Origin: Pseudanabaena sp. BC1403
GTDB lineage: Bacteria; Cyanobacteriota; Cyanobacteriia; Pseudanabaenales; Pseudanabaenaceae
Reading direction: 5' to 3'
Length of the DNA: 64,000 nucleotides
NCBI RefSeq assembly: GCF_002914585.1
Contig: NZ_PDDM01000002.1
Span: 186,001 to 250,000, forward strand
How positions within the stretch are numbered: the first letter of the stretch is position 1; the number at the start of each line of letters is the position of its first letter. Below are positions 46,891 to 55,613 of the stretch, piece by piece. A program made the translations under genes and the position numbers. The notes beneath the pieces were generated by a model that was not told the DNA's origin, did not search any database, and worked only from the letters and a program-made list of their open reading frames with translations.

Positions 46891-48882
46891 TTACCAGAAG
46901 TATCCTGATCGCACGGAGGTGCGGTTGGTTGATTCGTCGTAGTCTAAGAGATATTCGTGTGCGAGTAGTTGATTTTGGCGGAGGCGAGTTACTTCTTCTT
47001 TGCCAATTTCGGTATCAGTTGAGAGTAGGATGACTTGCTGACTGGCGTTGGGGAAATAGCGATCTAGAAGGTTGAGGCGGTGGGATGAGTCCAAACGACC
47101 GAGAGGAGTATCGATCACGACAGGTAACTGACAACCTGAGACACGGGCCAATCCCCATAAAAAGGCGATCGCTAACATTTGTTTTTCACCTGCGGAGAGA
47201 CGATGTTTGGGGATAGATTTACCCTCAGCATTGTATAGCTCTAGGCGAAATGTATCGGGAGCAATCGTGATACGATGAACAAGTCGGGATTTATGTAAAA
47301 GATGGAGAAAGCATTCGGTGACGCTGTTTTCTAGTTGAGCGATTTTATGGGCGGTGAGTTCTTTTCTAAATGAATCCATTGTTGATTGCACTTTAACAAC
47401 AGACTGAAAGAAAAATTCTAGATTGCCTCTTGCGACTATGGTTGTTCCATAGTTTTCTAGTTCTTTTTTACTAGAAATTAACTTGCGTTCGAGTAGTGCT
47501 AAGTTGCGCTGAGAGTCGTCTAGCTCATTTGCTAAGGACTCACAAACTGATGCAGCTTCTTCTTTTTTCTGTAAGAGTTGTTGATAGATTTCTGGACTTG
47601 CCGCAGAGGCAATCACATTTTGGATTTGGGTACTTTCGCGATCGCAAGATTCTAATTTTTGCGCTGCGGTACTAGCTAAAGTGACGGTTTTAGGTAAATC
47701 ATGCTCTAAAAGATTTGAGAGTGATTTCACTAGATCTATATCGCTTCCAAGCCATATTTCTCCATGCTGCGATTCATCTTCGAGTTGAGCGAGTTCATTT
47801 TCTAAAAACTCTTGGACTAGGCGATTGTATTTTTTAGGGAAGTTCTGGTCTATAAATTCTGTCAACTTGCGATCGCGCTCTTTAATTAGATCTAGAGCAG
47901 CTTTAGCTTTTTGCAGATGGAGCTCTTTTTGACTTTGGGAAAGCGCTTGTTCTAAGAGAGGTGATTGAATTAGCATCAGAGGTAAACAAGTCTCTGCTAA
48001 ATCTAGCAATTCTTTTCTTTGCTGATCGGCTTCTTCTTTGAGTCTTTGATAGCTTTGTTCTAGCTCTTGCTTATCTCCTGCGGCTTTCCCTCCTTTACGC
48101 ATAAATTCACGTTCAGCTTCTGCAAAAGTAGCTTTAGCTTGTTCGAGGTCGGCTTCCAGTTGAGTTTTATGTGTTTCTTCTAATTCAATCTCGGTGGATT
48201 GTTGAGCGATTAGAGTTTCAATCTCTGTAAGTTTATTAAAAGCTTCTGTGTCAGATGATTCACGTCGTTTTTTGCTAGCTAAGACTTCTAAATCAATTTC
48301 TAAGCGATCGACTAGTTCTAATCCGAGAATTGTGCGAATAGCATCGACAATACCCTGTGTGGGAGTGTCTTGCAGTGCAAGTTCTCGCACTTGTTCGCCA
48401 TCAAATAGAAATAAGCCTGAAATACCGATGGGCATGATCTCTTCAATAAATTCATCCCATGTGCTAGTCAGAGTTTCGTTATTCCAACCATCAACTCGGA
48501 CTTCTAAAATATCGCGCCCATTTTTTGGTTGCTGTGTCCAGCGACGGGAGATCGAGATGGGAACTTGGCGTAGTTCAGATTTATTGAAACTAGCTTGTTC
48601 AAAGACTAATTCGATCGCAGCTTCTTCGCCGATTTTGGCTTCGCGATTGACGCTTTGAGATAAAAATTCGCCATAGCTTAAGTTTCCTCTTGTGGAGCAT
48701 TGAGCTTTTGCGCCGTATAGAACAAGGCGGAGGGCATCGATAAAGGTCGTTTTACCACCACCATTTAAGCCACCTAACAGGACAATTGGTGGATGGTCTT
48801 GATTGACATCGACAGAAAGATTAATCGTGTGCTTTCCTTGGTAAGCACCGAAATTTTGCAGAGTTAATTCACGAAAAATCAA
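46891..48882 (-). CDS. dndD: DNA sulfur modification protein DndD (SMC-like ATPase)
   Basis: A 663-residue SMC/Rad50-like ATPase of the phosphorothioation complex, thought to provide nicking or ATP-driven opening of DNA. Walker A lies in GLNGGGKTTF (about residues 39-47), followed by LRLVLYGA and FLFDGEQVRELA. A long coiled coil (about 200-540) comes next, then SAGEKQMLAIAFLWGLA (signature) and Walker B/D-loop VVIDTPLGRLD. The frame extends upstream to 48927, but TTG at 48882 gives MIFRELTLQNFGAYQG, the family start, and its TTGA overlaps the dndC stop, indicating translational coupling. Confidence 0.94.
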   Translation of the reverse strand: MIFRELTLQNFGAYQGKHTINLSVDVNQDHPPIVLLGGLNGGGKTTFIDALRLVLYGAKAQCSTRGNLSYGEFLSQSVNREAKIGEEAAIELVFEQASFNKSELRQVPISISRRWTQQPKNGRDILEVRVDGWNNETLTSTWDEFIEEIMPIGISGLFLFDGEQVRELALQDTPTQGIVDAIRTILGLELVDRLEIDLEVLASKKRRESSDTEAFNKLTEIETLIAQQSTEIELEETHKTQLEADLEQAKATFAEAEREFMRKGGKAAGDKQELEQSYQRLKEEADQQRKELLDLAETCLPLMLIQSPLLEQALSQSQKELHLQKAKAALDLIKERDRKLTEFIDQNFPKKYNRLVQEFLENELAQLEDESQHGEIWLGSDIDLVKSLSNLLEHDLPKTVTLASTAAQKLESCDRESTQIQNVIASAASPEIYQQLLQKKEEAASVCESLANELDDSQRNLALLERKLISSKKELENYGTTIVARGNLEFFFQSVVKVQSTMDSFRKELTAHKIAQLENSVTECFLHLLHKSRLVHRITIAPDTFRLELYNAEGKSIPKHRLSAGEKQMLAIAFLWGLARVSGCQLPVVIDTPLGRLDSSHRLNLLDRYFPNASQQVILLSTDTEIGKEEVTRLRQNQLLAHEYLLDYDESTNRTSVRSGYFW

Positions 48883-50495
48883 GACTGTACCTCTGCAACT
48901 GGGGAGCCAAATTTCATCGATGCCCAACTATTGACTTGGGGGGGAGCCTCTGATTCGTTAGGTTTGGCTGGCTGTCCTAGGGCAAGCTGGCGGACTTTAT
49001 TGGCATCTCCTTCCTCGGCGGCATCTTTTATATTTTTGACCCTATGGGCATTTTGAATTGCTTCTTCTGGCGATCGCGAACTGGTCTCAAAGCATTTTTC
49101 GAGAGCTTCATAGATACCGACGCGGCGCATTTTGCCATAATGTTGCTTTTCAACGCTGAGCAGTTTGGTGGTGAGTTCGAGGTGCATGGCGTTATCACCG
49201 CAGAGTCGAGCGAGGATCTCCCATTCATCGGCTCCTAACAGGCTTTGATTGTTAGGATTGTTGATATCTTGGAATTTTTCGCTTGTTATATCGAGATAAA
49301 TATGGGGTAGTGCGTCATCAAATTCATGTTTGTCTTCACGCCAGATCCGTCGAATTTCGCTGAGTTCGGCTTGAGTAATTAGCTCAATCTCTTGCATCTC
49401 AAGTGGTGCATTTTTACGTGCTTCGGTTTGTGCTTTAAGTAATTCTCTAAGCCAATTTTCACGCCATGTTTTGGTATAAGGTCCTGGGATCGGCTTTACT
49501 TCTTGTTTCCCATCGCTGTTGTGGGTAAATAGCTGTACGTTGCCACTCATGCGGCGAAAGTCACGTTTGTCCCAGTCATCAGGAATATCGAGGGCGTTTC
49601 TTAGATCTAGCATTGGCTGCATCCATTCTTTTTCGTCGTCATTGAGGATCATCGCTTCCATAGATTTGTCTTTGTTGACGAGGGTGCATACCCAGCAACC
49701 AAAGCGGGAGTCTCCACAGCTAGGTGTATTGCTATCGATCACCAGAGGACATTCATTATCGGCAGTTGCACCGCGATACATGGTGAAGAGATCTTGATTG
49801 CTATTGCCCCAAGGGTTGGCATATTGCATGAGGTATAGCCATACTTCACTGTTGCTCCAGTCGGCAATGGGGCTATAGATTAAGGAGTTAGGTAGGCTGC
49901 CGCTATAGAGCAGGGATGTGAGATTGCTGTCGCCAATGCGATCGCCAATACTGCCCATTTCATGATCGTTCATCGATCGCGATCGCCTAGAGCTTTCGGC
50001 TTTGCGAGTGCCAAGGACGATGATTACTTCACCTTTTGCCCTGACGACGTTTTGAATAAATTGGTTGGATGGTTTGATTTTGAGGCGTTCGGTACACCAT
50101 CTAAAGCCGTTGCGGGGGGCAGGGTAGCCTTTGCCGATGAGGTTGACCCAGAAGGTGTCTTTGACATCAGGGACTAGTAGTTTTGCGGTGATGGGTAAGC
50201 CTTGCTCAGTTGCGGAGGCTTGCATATTGGCGATCGATTGCTTGACCCATGCGGCGACGATGGGGTTTTCGACACGGGTGTCGGTGGTGATGACGTAAAT
50301 CTGTTTGGTTCGGCGATCGCTTGGTAGTTGTTGGAGGGCTTGCCAAACGAGTTGAAGGGTGGCGGTGGAGTCTTTGCCGCCTGAATAGCCAATAATCCAA
50401 GGGATTTCGTCATGGCAATACAACTGCTGGATCTCAATTATCAGCGCTTTGATATCTTCGATTAATTGGGGTGCAGTGCGTTGTGGTTCGGTCAT
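48879..50495 (-). CDS. dndC: DNA sulfur modification protein DndC (PP-loop sulfurtransferase)
   Basis: A 538-residue adenylating enzyme with an iron-sulfur cluster, related to PAPS reductase; it activates DNA for sulfur insertion. PP-loop SGGKDST at about residues 38-44, CTERLKIKP, and the cysteine set in CGDSRFGCWVCT are the cluster-binding and catalytic features. ATG 50495 (MTEPQRTAPQ) is preferred over 50549, which adds 18 residues without family match. It is first of the dndCDE operon and 109 bp downstream of the VapC-type gene. Confidence 0.95.
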   Translation of the reverse strand: MTEPQRTAPQLIEDIKALIIEIQQLYCHDEIPWIIGYSGGKDSTATLQLVWQALQQLPSDRRTKQIYVITTDTRVENPIVAAWVKQSIANMQASATEQGLPITAKLLVPDVKDTFWVNLIGKGYPAPRNGFRWCTERLKIKPSNQFIQNVVRAKGEVIIVLGTRKAESSRRSRSMNDHEMGSIGDRIGDSNLTSLLYSGSLPNSLIYSPIADWSNSEVWLYLMQYANPWGNSNQDLFTMYRGATADNECPLVIDSNTPSCGDSRFGCWVCTLVNKDKSMEAMILNDDEKEWMQPMLDLRNALDIPDDWDKRDFRRMSGNVQLFTHNSDGKQEVKPIPGPYTKTWRENWLRELLKAQTEARKNAPLEMQEIELITQAELSEIRRIWREDKHEFDDALPHIYLDITSEKFQDINNPNNQSLLGADEWEILARLCGDNAMHLELTTKLLSVEKQHYGKMRRVGIYEALEKCFETSSRSPEEAIQNAHRVKNIKDAAEEGDANKVRQLALGQPAKPNESEAPPQVNSWASMKFGSPVAEVQS

Positions 50496-50603
50496 GGTTA
50501 GTAAATTTGCCTTGGTTTTCGGGATATCCCTATTACTGTTGTAGTCCAAATAGACTACAAATGATCAAAAATAAATCGCAGGCGAGTAATTTTGCTATAT
50601 TCG

Positions 50604-51023
50604 CTAGTTCATTTGCATCAAGTTCTCGAAAGGATGCCGATTTTTCCAGCGATAGGTATAAAAATCGCGAAAATCAACGGAGAGAATGCGCCCATGTCCC
50701 AAGTGTTCGGCAAGAATAATCAGTGAAGCGTCCGCGAGATCCATTGGCAGAGAACTATATTGATTCATCAGTTCACCAATTCGTTTGCCATCTTGAACTT
50801 GCAAATCGAAAACTTCAAATGCTTCTATTTCTAAGCTATGTATAAATGTTTGTTGGGCGTTGGTTCCTGTCCGTTTTAGGAGAATATGGCAAGCTTCGGT
50901 GATGACGCACCATGTGGTAATGAGTGGCTCATCTATGGTTGCTAAAACATTTTGAGCGAGAACATGATAGTCATCGCGGCGATTGATCAATGCAATCCAA
51001 AAGCCTGAGTCAACGATGACCAT
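50604..51023 (-). CDS. VapC-like PIN-domain toxin
   Basis: A 139-residue PIN-domain ribonuclease. Catalytic acidic residues are visible in IVDSGFWIALI (Asp5), ITEACHIL (Glu), DLADASLIILA (Asp) and ILSVDFRDFY (Asp). The gene overlaps the upstream antitoxin gene by 14 bp, the usual arrangement of a type II pair. It lies between dndC and dndB and may stabilise the island. Confidence 0.9.
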   Translation of the reverse strand: MVIVDSGFWIALINRRDDYHVLAQNVLATIDEPLITTWCVITEACHILLKRTGTNAQQTFIHSLEIEAFEVFDLQVQDGKRIGELMNQYSSLPMDLADASLIILAEHLGHGRILSVDFRDFYTYRWKNRHPFENLMQMN

Positions 51024-51285
51024 ATTTTTCGTTTAGGCTTTCGGTAAGATATTGCTTGTAATTCACGGATAAGTCAGGATCTCCTTCAGCACAACCGATC
51101 AGCCCTGCTTGTTGGAGAAGTTGCAGTGGTTTGGGGGATTCTTGGCGAAGTTTTTCATAGTAAAGGTCGATCGCTGCTTTCATGATTTCCGATGTGCCTT
51201 GGTTAGTATGCTGGCGGATATACTGAAATTTATTGGTGCGATCGCTGTCAAGACGGGCGTTAACTCTCATATTTTTATTTGTCAT
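51010..51285 (-). CDS. Ribbon-helix-helix-type antitoxin for the PIN toxin
   Basis: A 91-residue protein. MRVNARLDSDRTNKFQYIRQ followed by TSEIMKAAIDLYYEKLR is a ribbon-helix-helix (CopG/MetJ-type) DNA-binding domain. The C-terminal half (LLQQAGLIGCAEGDPDLS) is probably the toxin-binding part. It precedes and overlaps the VapC-like gene and should repress the shared promoter. Confidence 0.85.
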   Translation of the reverse strand: MTNKNMRVNARLDSDRTNKFQYIRQHTNQGTSEIMKAAIDLYYEKLRQESPKPLQLLQQAGLIGCAEGDPDLSVNYKQYLTESLNEKYGHR

Positions 51286-51363
51286 AACGCTGTATGACAG
51301 TATAGCTTATTCCTTGGATATCAGCTTTTGCTAGTTGTCTATAATCCTGTAAATGAGGAGATT

Positions 51364-51709
51364 GTGAAATGGATAAAGAAAGTAAGTAAATATCAGGAGT
51401 ATGTTCAAAGTTTGTTGTCTCAATATGTGAGTGGTGATGTGTCTGATGATGAGGTTGAGGTGCAACTGATTTTTGATGTGGAAAGGGATCATTATTCAGT
51501 GGCTCAATATTGGCTGGCAAGAGTTAAATCGTGTGTATCGATGCGTTATGCATTTTGATATTAAGGATGGCAAGATTTGGCTGCAACAGAATTTGACTGA
51601 TCAAAATCCTGCGGAGGAGTTAATTGCTATGGGTGTGGAAAGGCAGGATATTGTGTTGGGTTTGCAACCGCCATATAAGCGTCCATATACAGATTATGGT
51701 GTTGCTTAA
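51364..51709 (+). pseudogene. xisI-like pseudogene with frameshift(s)
   Basis: XisI family (fdxN element excision controlling factor) split over two frames. The first part reads VSKYQEYVQSLLSQYVSG...VQLIFDVERDHYSV. The second part, one frame on, reads GWQELNRVYRCVMHFDIKDG...VERQDIVLGLQPPYKR..YTDYGVA. An extra base at 51502-51505 (GCTC where a codon is expected) breaks the frame. Near the start, ATG at 51369 followed by GATAAAG also needs one base removed to reach the same frame, so there may be a second lesion. No xisH is next to it. It lies on the opposite strand to the surrounding genes. Confidence 0.75.
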
Positions 51710-51745
51710 AATCAGCCAAAGATTACTATTCAAAAATGGCTTAAT

Positions 51746-52720
51746 TTAAGTAAGTTTATTAAGTAAATTTATTGAGCCGTCAGCAAGGTATGACTTTTTT
51801 CGACCTTCTGGGCATCTATCGGACATGTATTCGACGAGGGTTCTACATAAACTAACGATAAAGTTACATGTACGATGGAATAAAAGAATATCATCCCTTG
51901 CAGTTAAGTTTATCTGCATTGGATCTATCAACCATGTCTGCGAAGTTTCATATAATTCTGATACAGATGTCTTTCTTATATTTTGGTATGGAAACCAACA
52001 GTTAAATTCATGTTGGTAATTGACTTTATTTCGTATATATGAAAGCCACTTGCCTCCATTCTTTCCATGACGGCATAGATTAAAACACATTACATCAATC
52101 TGTACCGATACTCTTTGAGCATCAGCAATAGGGATTGAAGGAGTAGACAATATTTTATTGCTAATATCTTTTAATTCATCATAAAAAGCTTTCCAGAAAC
52201 TCTCATGAGATCCTCCAGATGCATTTAGCTGTTCACAATATAATTTATGACTGTTGTAGTCATATCGACATTTGTAATATCCAGATTTTATAGTCACTCC
52301 TGTTGGTTTACAACTAAATATGTCCGCTATATCTTGAATTTTTTTAATAGGTGCATTATCAAGCTGTGAACAGCTTATTCCAATCATTCTTAAAACAGAT
52401 TGTGCAGCAAAGAAAGCAGAGTAATATGATTGTATAACTAACCAAGCTGTGGACTTAGGAAGTGATTCATTTTTACGGATCAGTTGCATACTCTCAAAAG
52501 AAGCAGATGCCATACGATTACAATCAAAAGCAAAAGCCCTAAGAAGTGAACTTTTGCTTGTACTTGCTATCTCAAGTGTAAAGGAGTCAGATTTAATATT
52601 TGTATAGATTTGATAATTTCCATCAATTATCCATTTGAGAAGGCTGCCAGATTGTCTTCCAGTAATCTCATTAAGACCATTTATCCAAAACGGTCTAATA
52701 GCATCATTTACTAATGACAT
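51746..52720 (-). CDS. Unrecognised protein with HEPN-like features, next to dndB
   Basis: A 324-residue protein without a family name I can give. It has a helical segment resembling HEPN proteins (STAWLVIQSYYSAFFAAQSVL, about residues 90-110) and an R-x6-H motif RNKVNYQH (about residue 237), the hallmark of HEPN ribonucleases. There are no membrane segments. It lies 21 bp downstream of dndB on the same strand, so the two are probably co-transcribed. The region is AT-rich and lacks HIP1 sites. A toxin or RNase arm of the phosphorothioation system is a fair hypothesis, unproven. Confidence 0.6.
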   Translation of the reverse strand: MSLVNDAIRPFWINGLNEITGRQSGSLLKWIIDGNYQIYTNIKSDSFTLEIASTSKSSLLRAFAFDCNRMASASFESMQLIRKNESLPKSTAWLVIQSYYSAFFAAQSVLRMIGISCSQLDNAPIKKIQDIADIFSCKPTGVTIKSGYYKCRYDYNSHKLYCEQLNASGGSHESFWKAFYDELKDISNKILSTPSIPIADAQRVSVQIDVMCFNLCRHGKNGGKWLSYIRNKVNYQHEFNCWFPYQNIRKTSVSELYETSQTWLIDPMQINLTARDDILLFHRTCNFIVSLCRTLVEYMSDRCPEGRKKSYLADGSINLLNKLT

Positions 52721-52741
52721 TTAATTAATTTTTAATTTTTT

Positions 52742-53719
52742 CTAAAATGTAAAGTCAAACAATAAATCGCTCATTTTTTTATGTAATGAGTTTATACTCT
52801 TAGCCTGTGTAAATGAAGTAGCTTTAGTTTTAATGAATATTGGCTTTAATACTTCATAAAAGTTGCTTACTGAGTAATGTGTACCATACCTATCTTTGAC
52901 ACGTTGTCCTACTTGAGAGAACAACAACATTACTGCACGAAAAACAATTGGCTTTACAATAGTTCTTTCTGTGTCTAGTGTGTTCATTCCAGATATAAAT
53001 GCTTGAATATAATCCCGTGTTATTTCATAAATTTCATTTACTTCTTTGTCTTGAGAAATATCGATTAAAGGTTTAAAGGCTTGATTAAAAGTAACTCTTG
53101 TCAGTTTTTCTTTTGTTTTTTCACTTGGGCTTAGTAATCCAACAAGAGGGCTGTCAGGCGAATTATAGAATAAATCAAATATTTCTCTCAACAATTGTTC
53201 AGAATCTGTTTCTCTCTCTGCAAGTTTTTTGATGTCCAGAAGAAGTTCATTTGGAACAGGTCGCTGCTTAGTATTAATGTCAATAAATAGCCTAGATTCT
53301 TCCTGCCGACTTAAGTTATTATAAATTACAACAGGTACTCTAAGTTTCATTTTAGCCAAAGAAAATCCATAAACTCGGTGTTGACCATCTAACACTAGAA
53401 ATGATTTTGGGCGTTCAAAAAACGTGATTATTTTTCCTTTTTGTATTTCTTCGAGTTCAGCATCTGGCTGGGCAGATAAAACAATAGAATTTGGTATAGA
53501 TGCGCCACTATCTATATAATCTGCGATTTCTTGGGCTCTTTTTTTATCTAGAACTCTTTGAAATCCCTTTTCAGGATCTTCTTCCCTAGTAGTTACAAAG
53601 CATATTTTGGCTAAAATATCACTAGGAAGGGTCAAAGTATAAAATCTATTAATTCCCTGAGTAACTAAGTTATGAGTAAAACGAGATTTTGTTTCTTCTT
53701 TATATTGAGCAATATTCAT
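52742..53719 (-). CDS. dndB: DNA sulfur modification protein DndB (DGQHR domain)
   Basis: A 325-residue DGQHR-domain protein. DndB is the transcriptional regulator of dnd operons and affects modification level. The motif FLVLDGQHRVYGFSLAK (about residue 110) is diagnostic, followed by RLFIDINTKQRPVPNELLLDIK. ATG 53719 (MNIAQYKEETKSRF) is preferred; an upstream in-frame start at 53752 adds MIHFLFLKRLH without family match. It is separated from dndCDE by the HEPN-like gene, the broken xisI and the toxin pair, an unusual split. Confidence 0.88.
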   Translation of the reverse strand: MNIAQYKEETKSRFTHNLVTQGINRFYTLTLPSDILAKICFVTTREEDPEKGFQRVLDKKRAQEIADYIDSGASIPNSIVLSAQPDAELEEIQKGKIITFFERPKSFLVLDGQHRVYGFSLAKMKLRVPVVIYNNLSRQEESRLFIDINTKQRPVPNELLLDIKKLAERETDSEQLLREIFDLFYNSPDSPLVGLLSPSEKTKEKLTRVTFNQAFKPLIDISQDKEVNEIYEITRDYIQAFISGMNTLDTERTIVKPIVFRAVMLLFSQVGQRVKDRYGTHYSVSNFYEVLKPIFIKTKATSFTQAKSINSLHKKMSDLLFDFTF

Positions 53720-53778
53720 ATGCAACCTTTTTAGAAATAAAAAGTGAATCAAAACTATAAATTAAATACTTATTACTC

Positions 53779-54249
53779 CTATATCGTTAGTAAATTACTC
53801 AAATCAAAATCACCATTTTTATTAGCCATTTCATCCCTTTCAGAACTTAGAAACAGCAAAATACGTTCTAAATGATCAACTGATCCTTTAATTTCATTGT
53901 CGATTATTTCTAGCCCTGCATTAGCATACTCCTCAAAAATCTTGATCCGTGACTCCTCAGCCTCATCATTGTCAGCAAGAACCCTAGGGTTTTTAGTTGC
54001 AACTACAGCCAAAAGTTTCACTACTTTATCATATTTTCTAAAAACTTCATACGGGATTGGATCTGGATCTTTTTTTGAGAACTCACCAAAAGGCTCACGG
54101 CGATCACGCTTAGCCCCCAAAGCCGCCGCAAATACCAAAACCTCCGCATAAGTCTGAAATGGCTTAGTCGTATCATCTGCCCCCTCAGCCCTCAAAGACT
54201 TTACCAACTCCGCTTTATCCTTTGCGATCTTTACCCTTGCATCAGCCAT
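53779..54249 (-). CDS. dnd system-associated protein 4
   Basis: A 156-residue small acidic protein matching the family annotated as DNA phosphorothioation-associated protein 4. TYAEVLVFAAALGAKRDRREPF and IKIFEEYANAGLEII are the recognisable parts. There is no catalytic motif. It lies 59 bp upstream of dndB on the same strand. Its role is not established; association with dnd loci is the main evidence. Confidence 0.8.
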   Translation of the reverse strand: MADARVKIAKDKAELVKSLRAEGADDTTKPFQTYAEVLVFAAALGAKRDRREPFGEFSKKDPDPIPYEVFRKYDKVVKLLAVVATKNPRVLADNDEAEESRIKIFEEYANAGLEIIDNEIKGSVDHLERILLFLSSERDEMANKNGDFDLSNLLTI

Positions 54250-54338
54250 TCTTACTTATTCCTTGATACCCAATCTAAAAACATCTTACACACAAGCGAT
54301 CGATTCATTAACTTCAGTCACCATCAAACCAGCCATCA

Positions 54339-54428
54339 TCAACAAGCGATCGCTCTTTCCACAAGCATTTCTATTTCAACCAAATCATTCCTAATTCGCT
54401 CAGCGATATCTATTAGAGAACTTTTCAA
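54339..54428 (-). pseudogene. Truncated HepT-like HEPN toxin remnant
   Basis: A 29-codon frame beginning with TTG that overlaps the nucleotidyltransferase stop (ATTGA) and reading MKSSLIDIAERIRNDLVEIE then MLVERAIAC before a stop. This is the typical first helix of HepT-type toxins that pair with MNT antitoxins. The frame stops where a Trp is usually found (TGT TGA TGA TGG). No further HEPN sequence follows in any frame, so the toxin is a remnant. Confidence 0.6.
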
Positions 54429-54796
54429 ATTGCTAAACCCTCTCTATTAATGCGTTCTGCGATAGATTGACGACAGCGATCAAGATTCACTAGATCAACC
54501 TTAAAATCACGAGCAATAAGTTCTATATCATCCACAGCTTGATAAAACTGTTTAAAAGTTAATCCACTAATTGCCAAATCAATATCTGAGTACCTTGTAA
54601 AACGCTCTTTATTTGTTAATGAGCCAAAAACAACTATTTGCTTTGTCCTGTAGCGATCGCGCAATAAGCTTGATATCTTGTGAACAATTTTCCAAGCCTC
54701 AGTCCATCTAGCCTCATCCTGTAAGCTATCCAGATTTCTGGATGGGCAATATGCTTCGCGTTCATGGAGTGTTAGTTCAAGAGCAGTTTTTGTCAT
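54425..54796 (-). CDS. MNT-type nucleotidyltransferase (antitoxin-like)
   Basis: A 123-residue minimal nucleotidyltransferase. The motif VVFGSLTNKERFTRYSDIDLAI has GS-x-D-x-D catalytic residues, and FKVDLVNLDRC supplies the third acidic residue. It is the usual antitoxin (AMPylating) partner of HepT. ATG 54796 (MTKTALELTLHE) is preferred; an upstream start at 54859 gives an unlikely leader. The toxin partner downstream is truncated, so the gene may be an orphan antitoxin. Confidence 0.82.
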   Translation of the reverse strand: MTKTALELTLHEREAYCPSRNLDSLQDEARWTEAWKIVHKISSLLRDRYRTKQIVVFGSLTNKERFTRYSDIDLAISGLTFKQFYQAVDDIELIARDFKVDLVNLDRCRQSIAERINREGLAI

Positions 54797-54956
54797 AGTT
54801 GATAATTTCAAAAAATTTGGAGCTGATACTGTATCCATGACTAGACAGCTAACTTGCATACCATTTTACAGCAAATTTCATTTTTCAGTAACAAGCGATC
54901 GCACTGATGACCAGTATGTAAAGCCCAAAGCGATCACGTCTTACAGAATCGTCCGC

Positions 54957-55613
54957 CTACCCATTAAAAGTCTGTAATAACCATCTCGCGATCGCGCCAT
55001 CATCTTCAGTTTGACTGCGTTTAAGCGCTTCTTTTACCGTGGCAATTTCCAATCCTTCGAGAACTTGCGATCGCTCAACTATGCCACTACGTCCATCAGC
55101 GATCGTAAAAGCAAACACCTCAGAAGTTTGAGCATTCACCACCCAATATTCCAGAATCCCTAAACGCTCATACAATAAGCGCTTATATCCCAAATCATCT
55201 TGCAGCGTAGTCGAAGAGATTTCCACAATCAGAGTTGGCAGGTCAAACTTATTAAGATCCACAGGAGCGTTATTGCGAGGCGGCAGCCTCAATTCATTTC
55301 CTATATAAAATGCAATGTCTGGCTGACATTCACTCTCACCCTTTTTTCTAAAGCTACAATTTATATACTCGTATATACAAATATTCTTAAGTGCTGCAAA
55401 TATTCCAATTACCTTAGAAACAATTGCATTTTCATGGGCATGTATTGGTCCAACTGGTGACATCTCAATCCTCATCTTGTGATTATCATAATAAAACCTG
55501 CCTTTTTCTAAACTAGGATCGTCAGCAAGCGCAATAAACTCGTCCCACGTTGCCTTAACCCAGCGATCGCTGACAATCTCTGGTTTAGAAGCCGTAGTAA
55601 CTGTATTAACCAT
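54957..55613 (-). CDS. Uma2 family endonuclease-fold protein (DUF820)
   Basis: A 218-residue Uma2-type protein. KATWDEFIALADDPSLEKGRFYY, QPDIAFYIGNELRLP (acidic strand) and LPTLIVEISSTTLQDDLGYKRLLYERLGILEYWVV (core Glu and Lys) are visible. Its ATG overlaps the 3' end of the SMC-like ATPase gene by 8 bp, so it is translated from the same transcript. This is closer coupling than is usual for Uma2 genes and may mean a role in the restriction module. Confidence 0.88.
   Translation of the reverse strand: MVNTVTTASKPEIVSDRWVKATWDEFIALADDPSLEKGRFYYDNHKMRIEMSPVGPIHAHENAIVSKVIGIFAALKNICIYEYINCSFRKKGESECQPDIAFYIGNELRLPPRNNAPVDLNKFDLPTLIVEISSTTLQDDLGYKRLLYERLGILEYWVVNAQTSEVFAFTIADGRSGIVERSQVLEGLEIATVKEALKRSQTEDDGAIARWLLQTFNG

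Noticed and set aside
51275-51520. Minus-strand 81-residue frame opposite xisI
   Set aside because: The sequence looks like an antisense reading (His/Gln-rich), and the plus strand clearly matches XisI.
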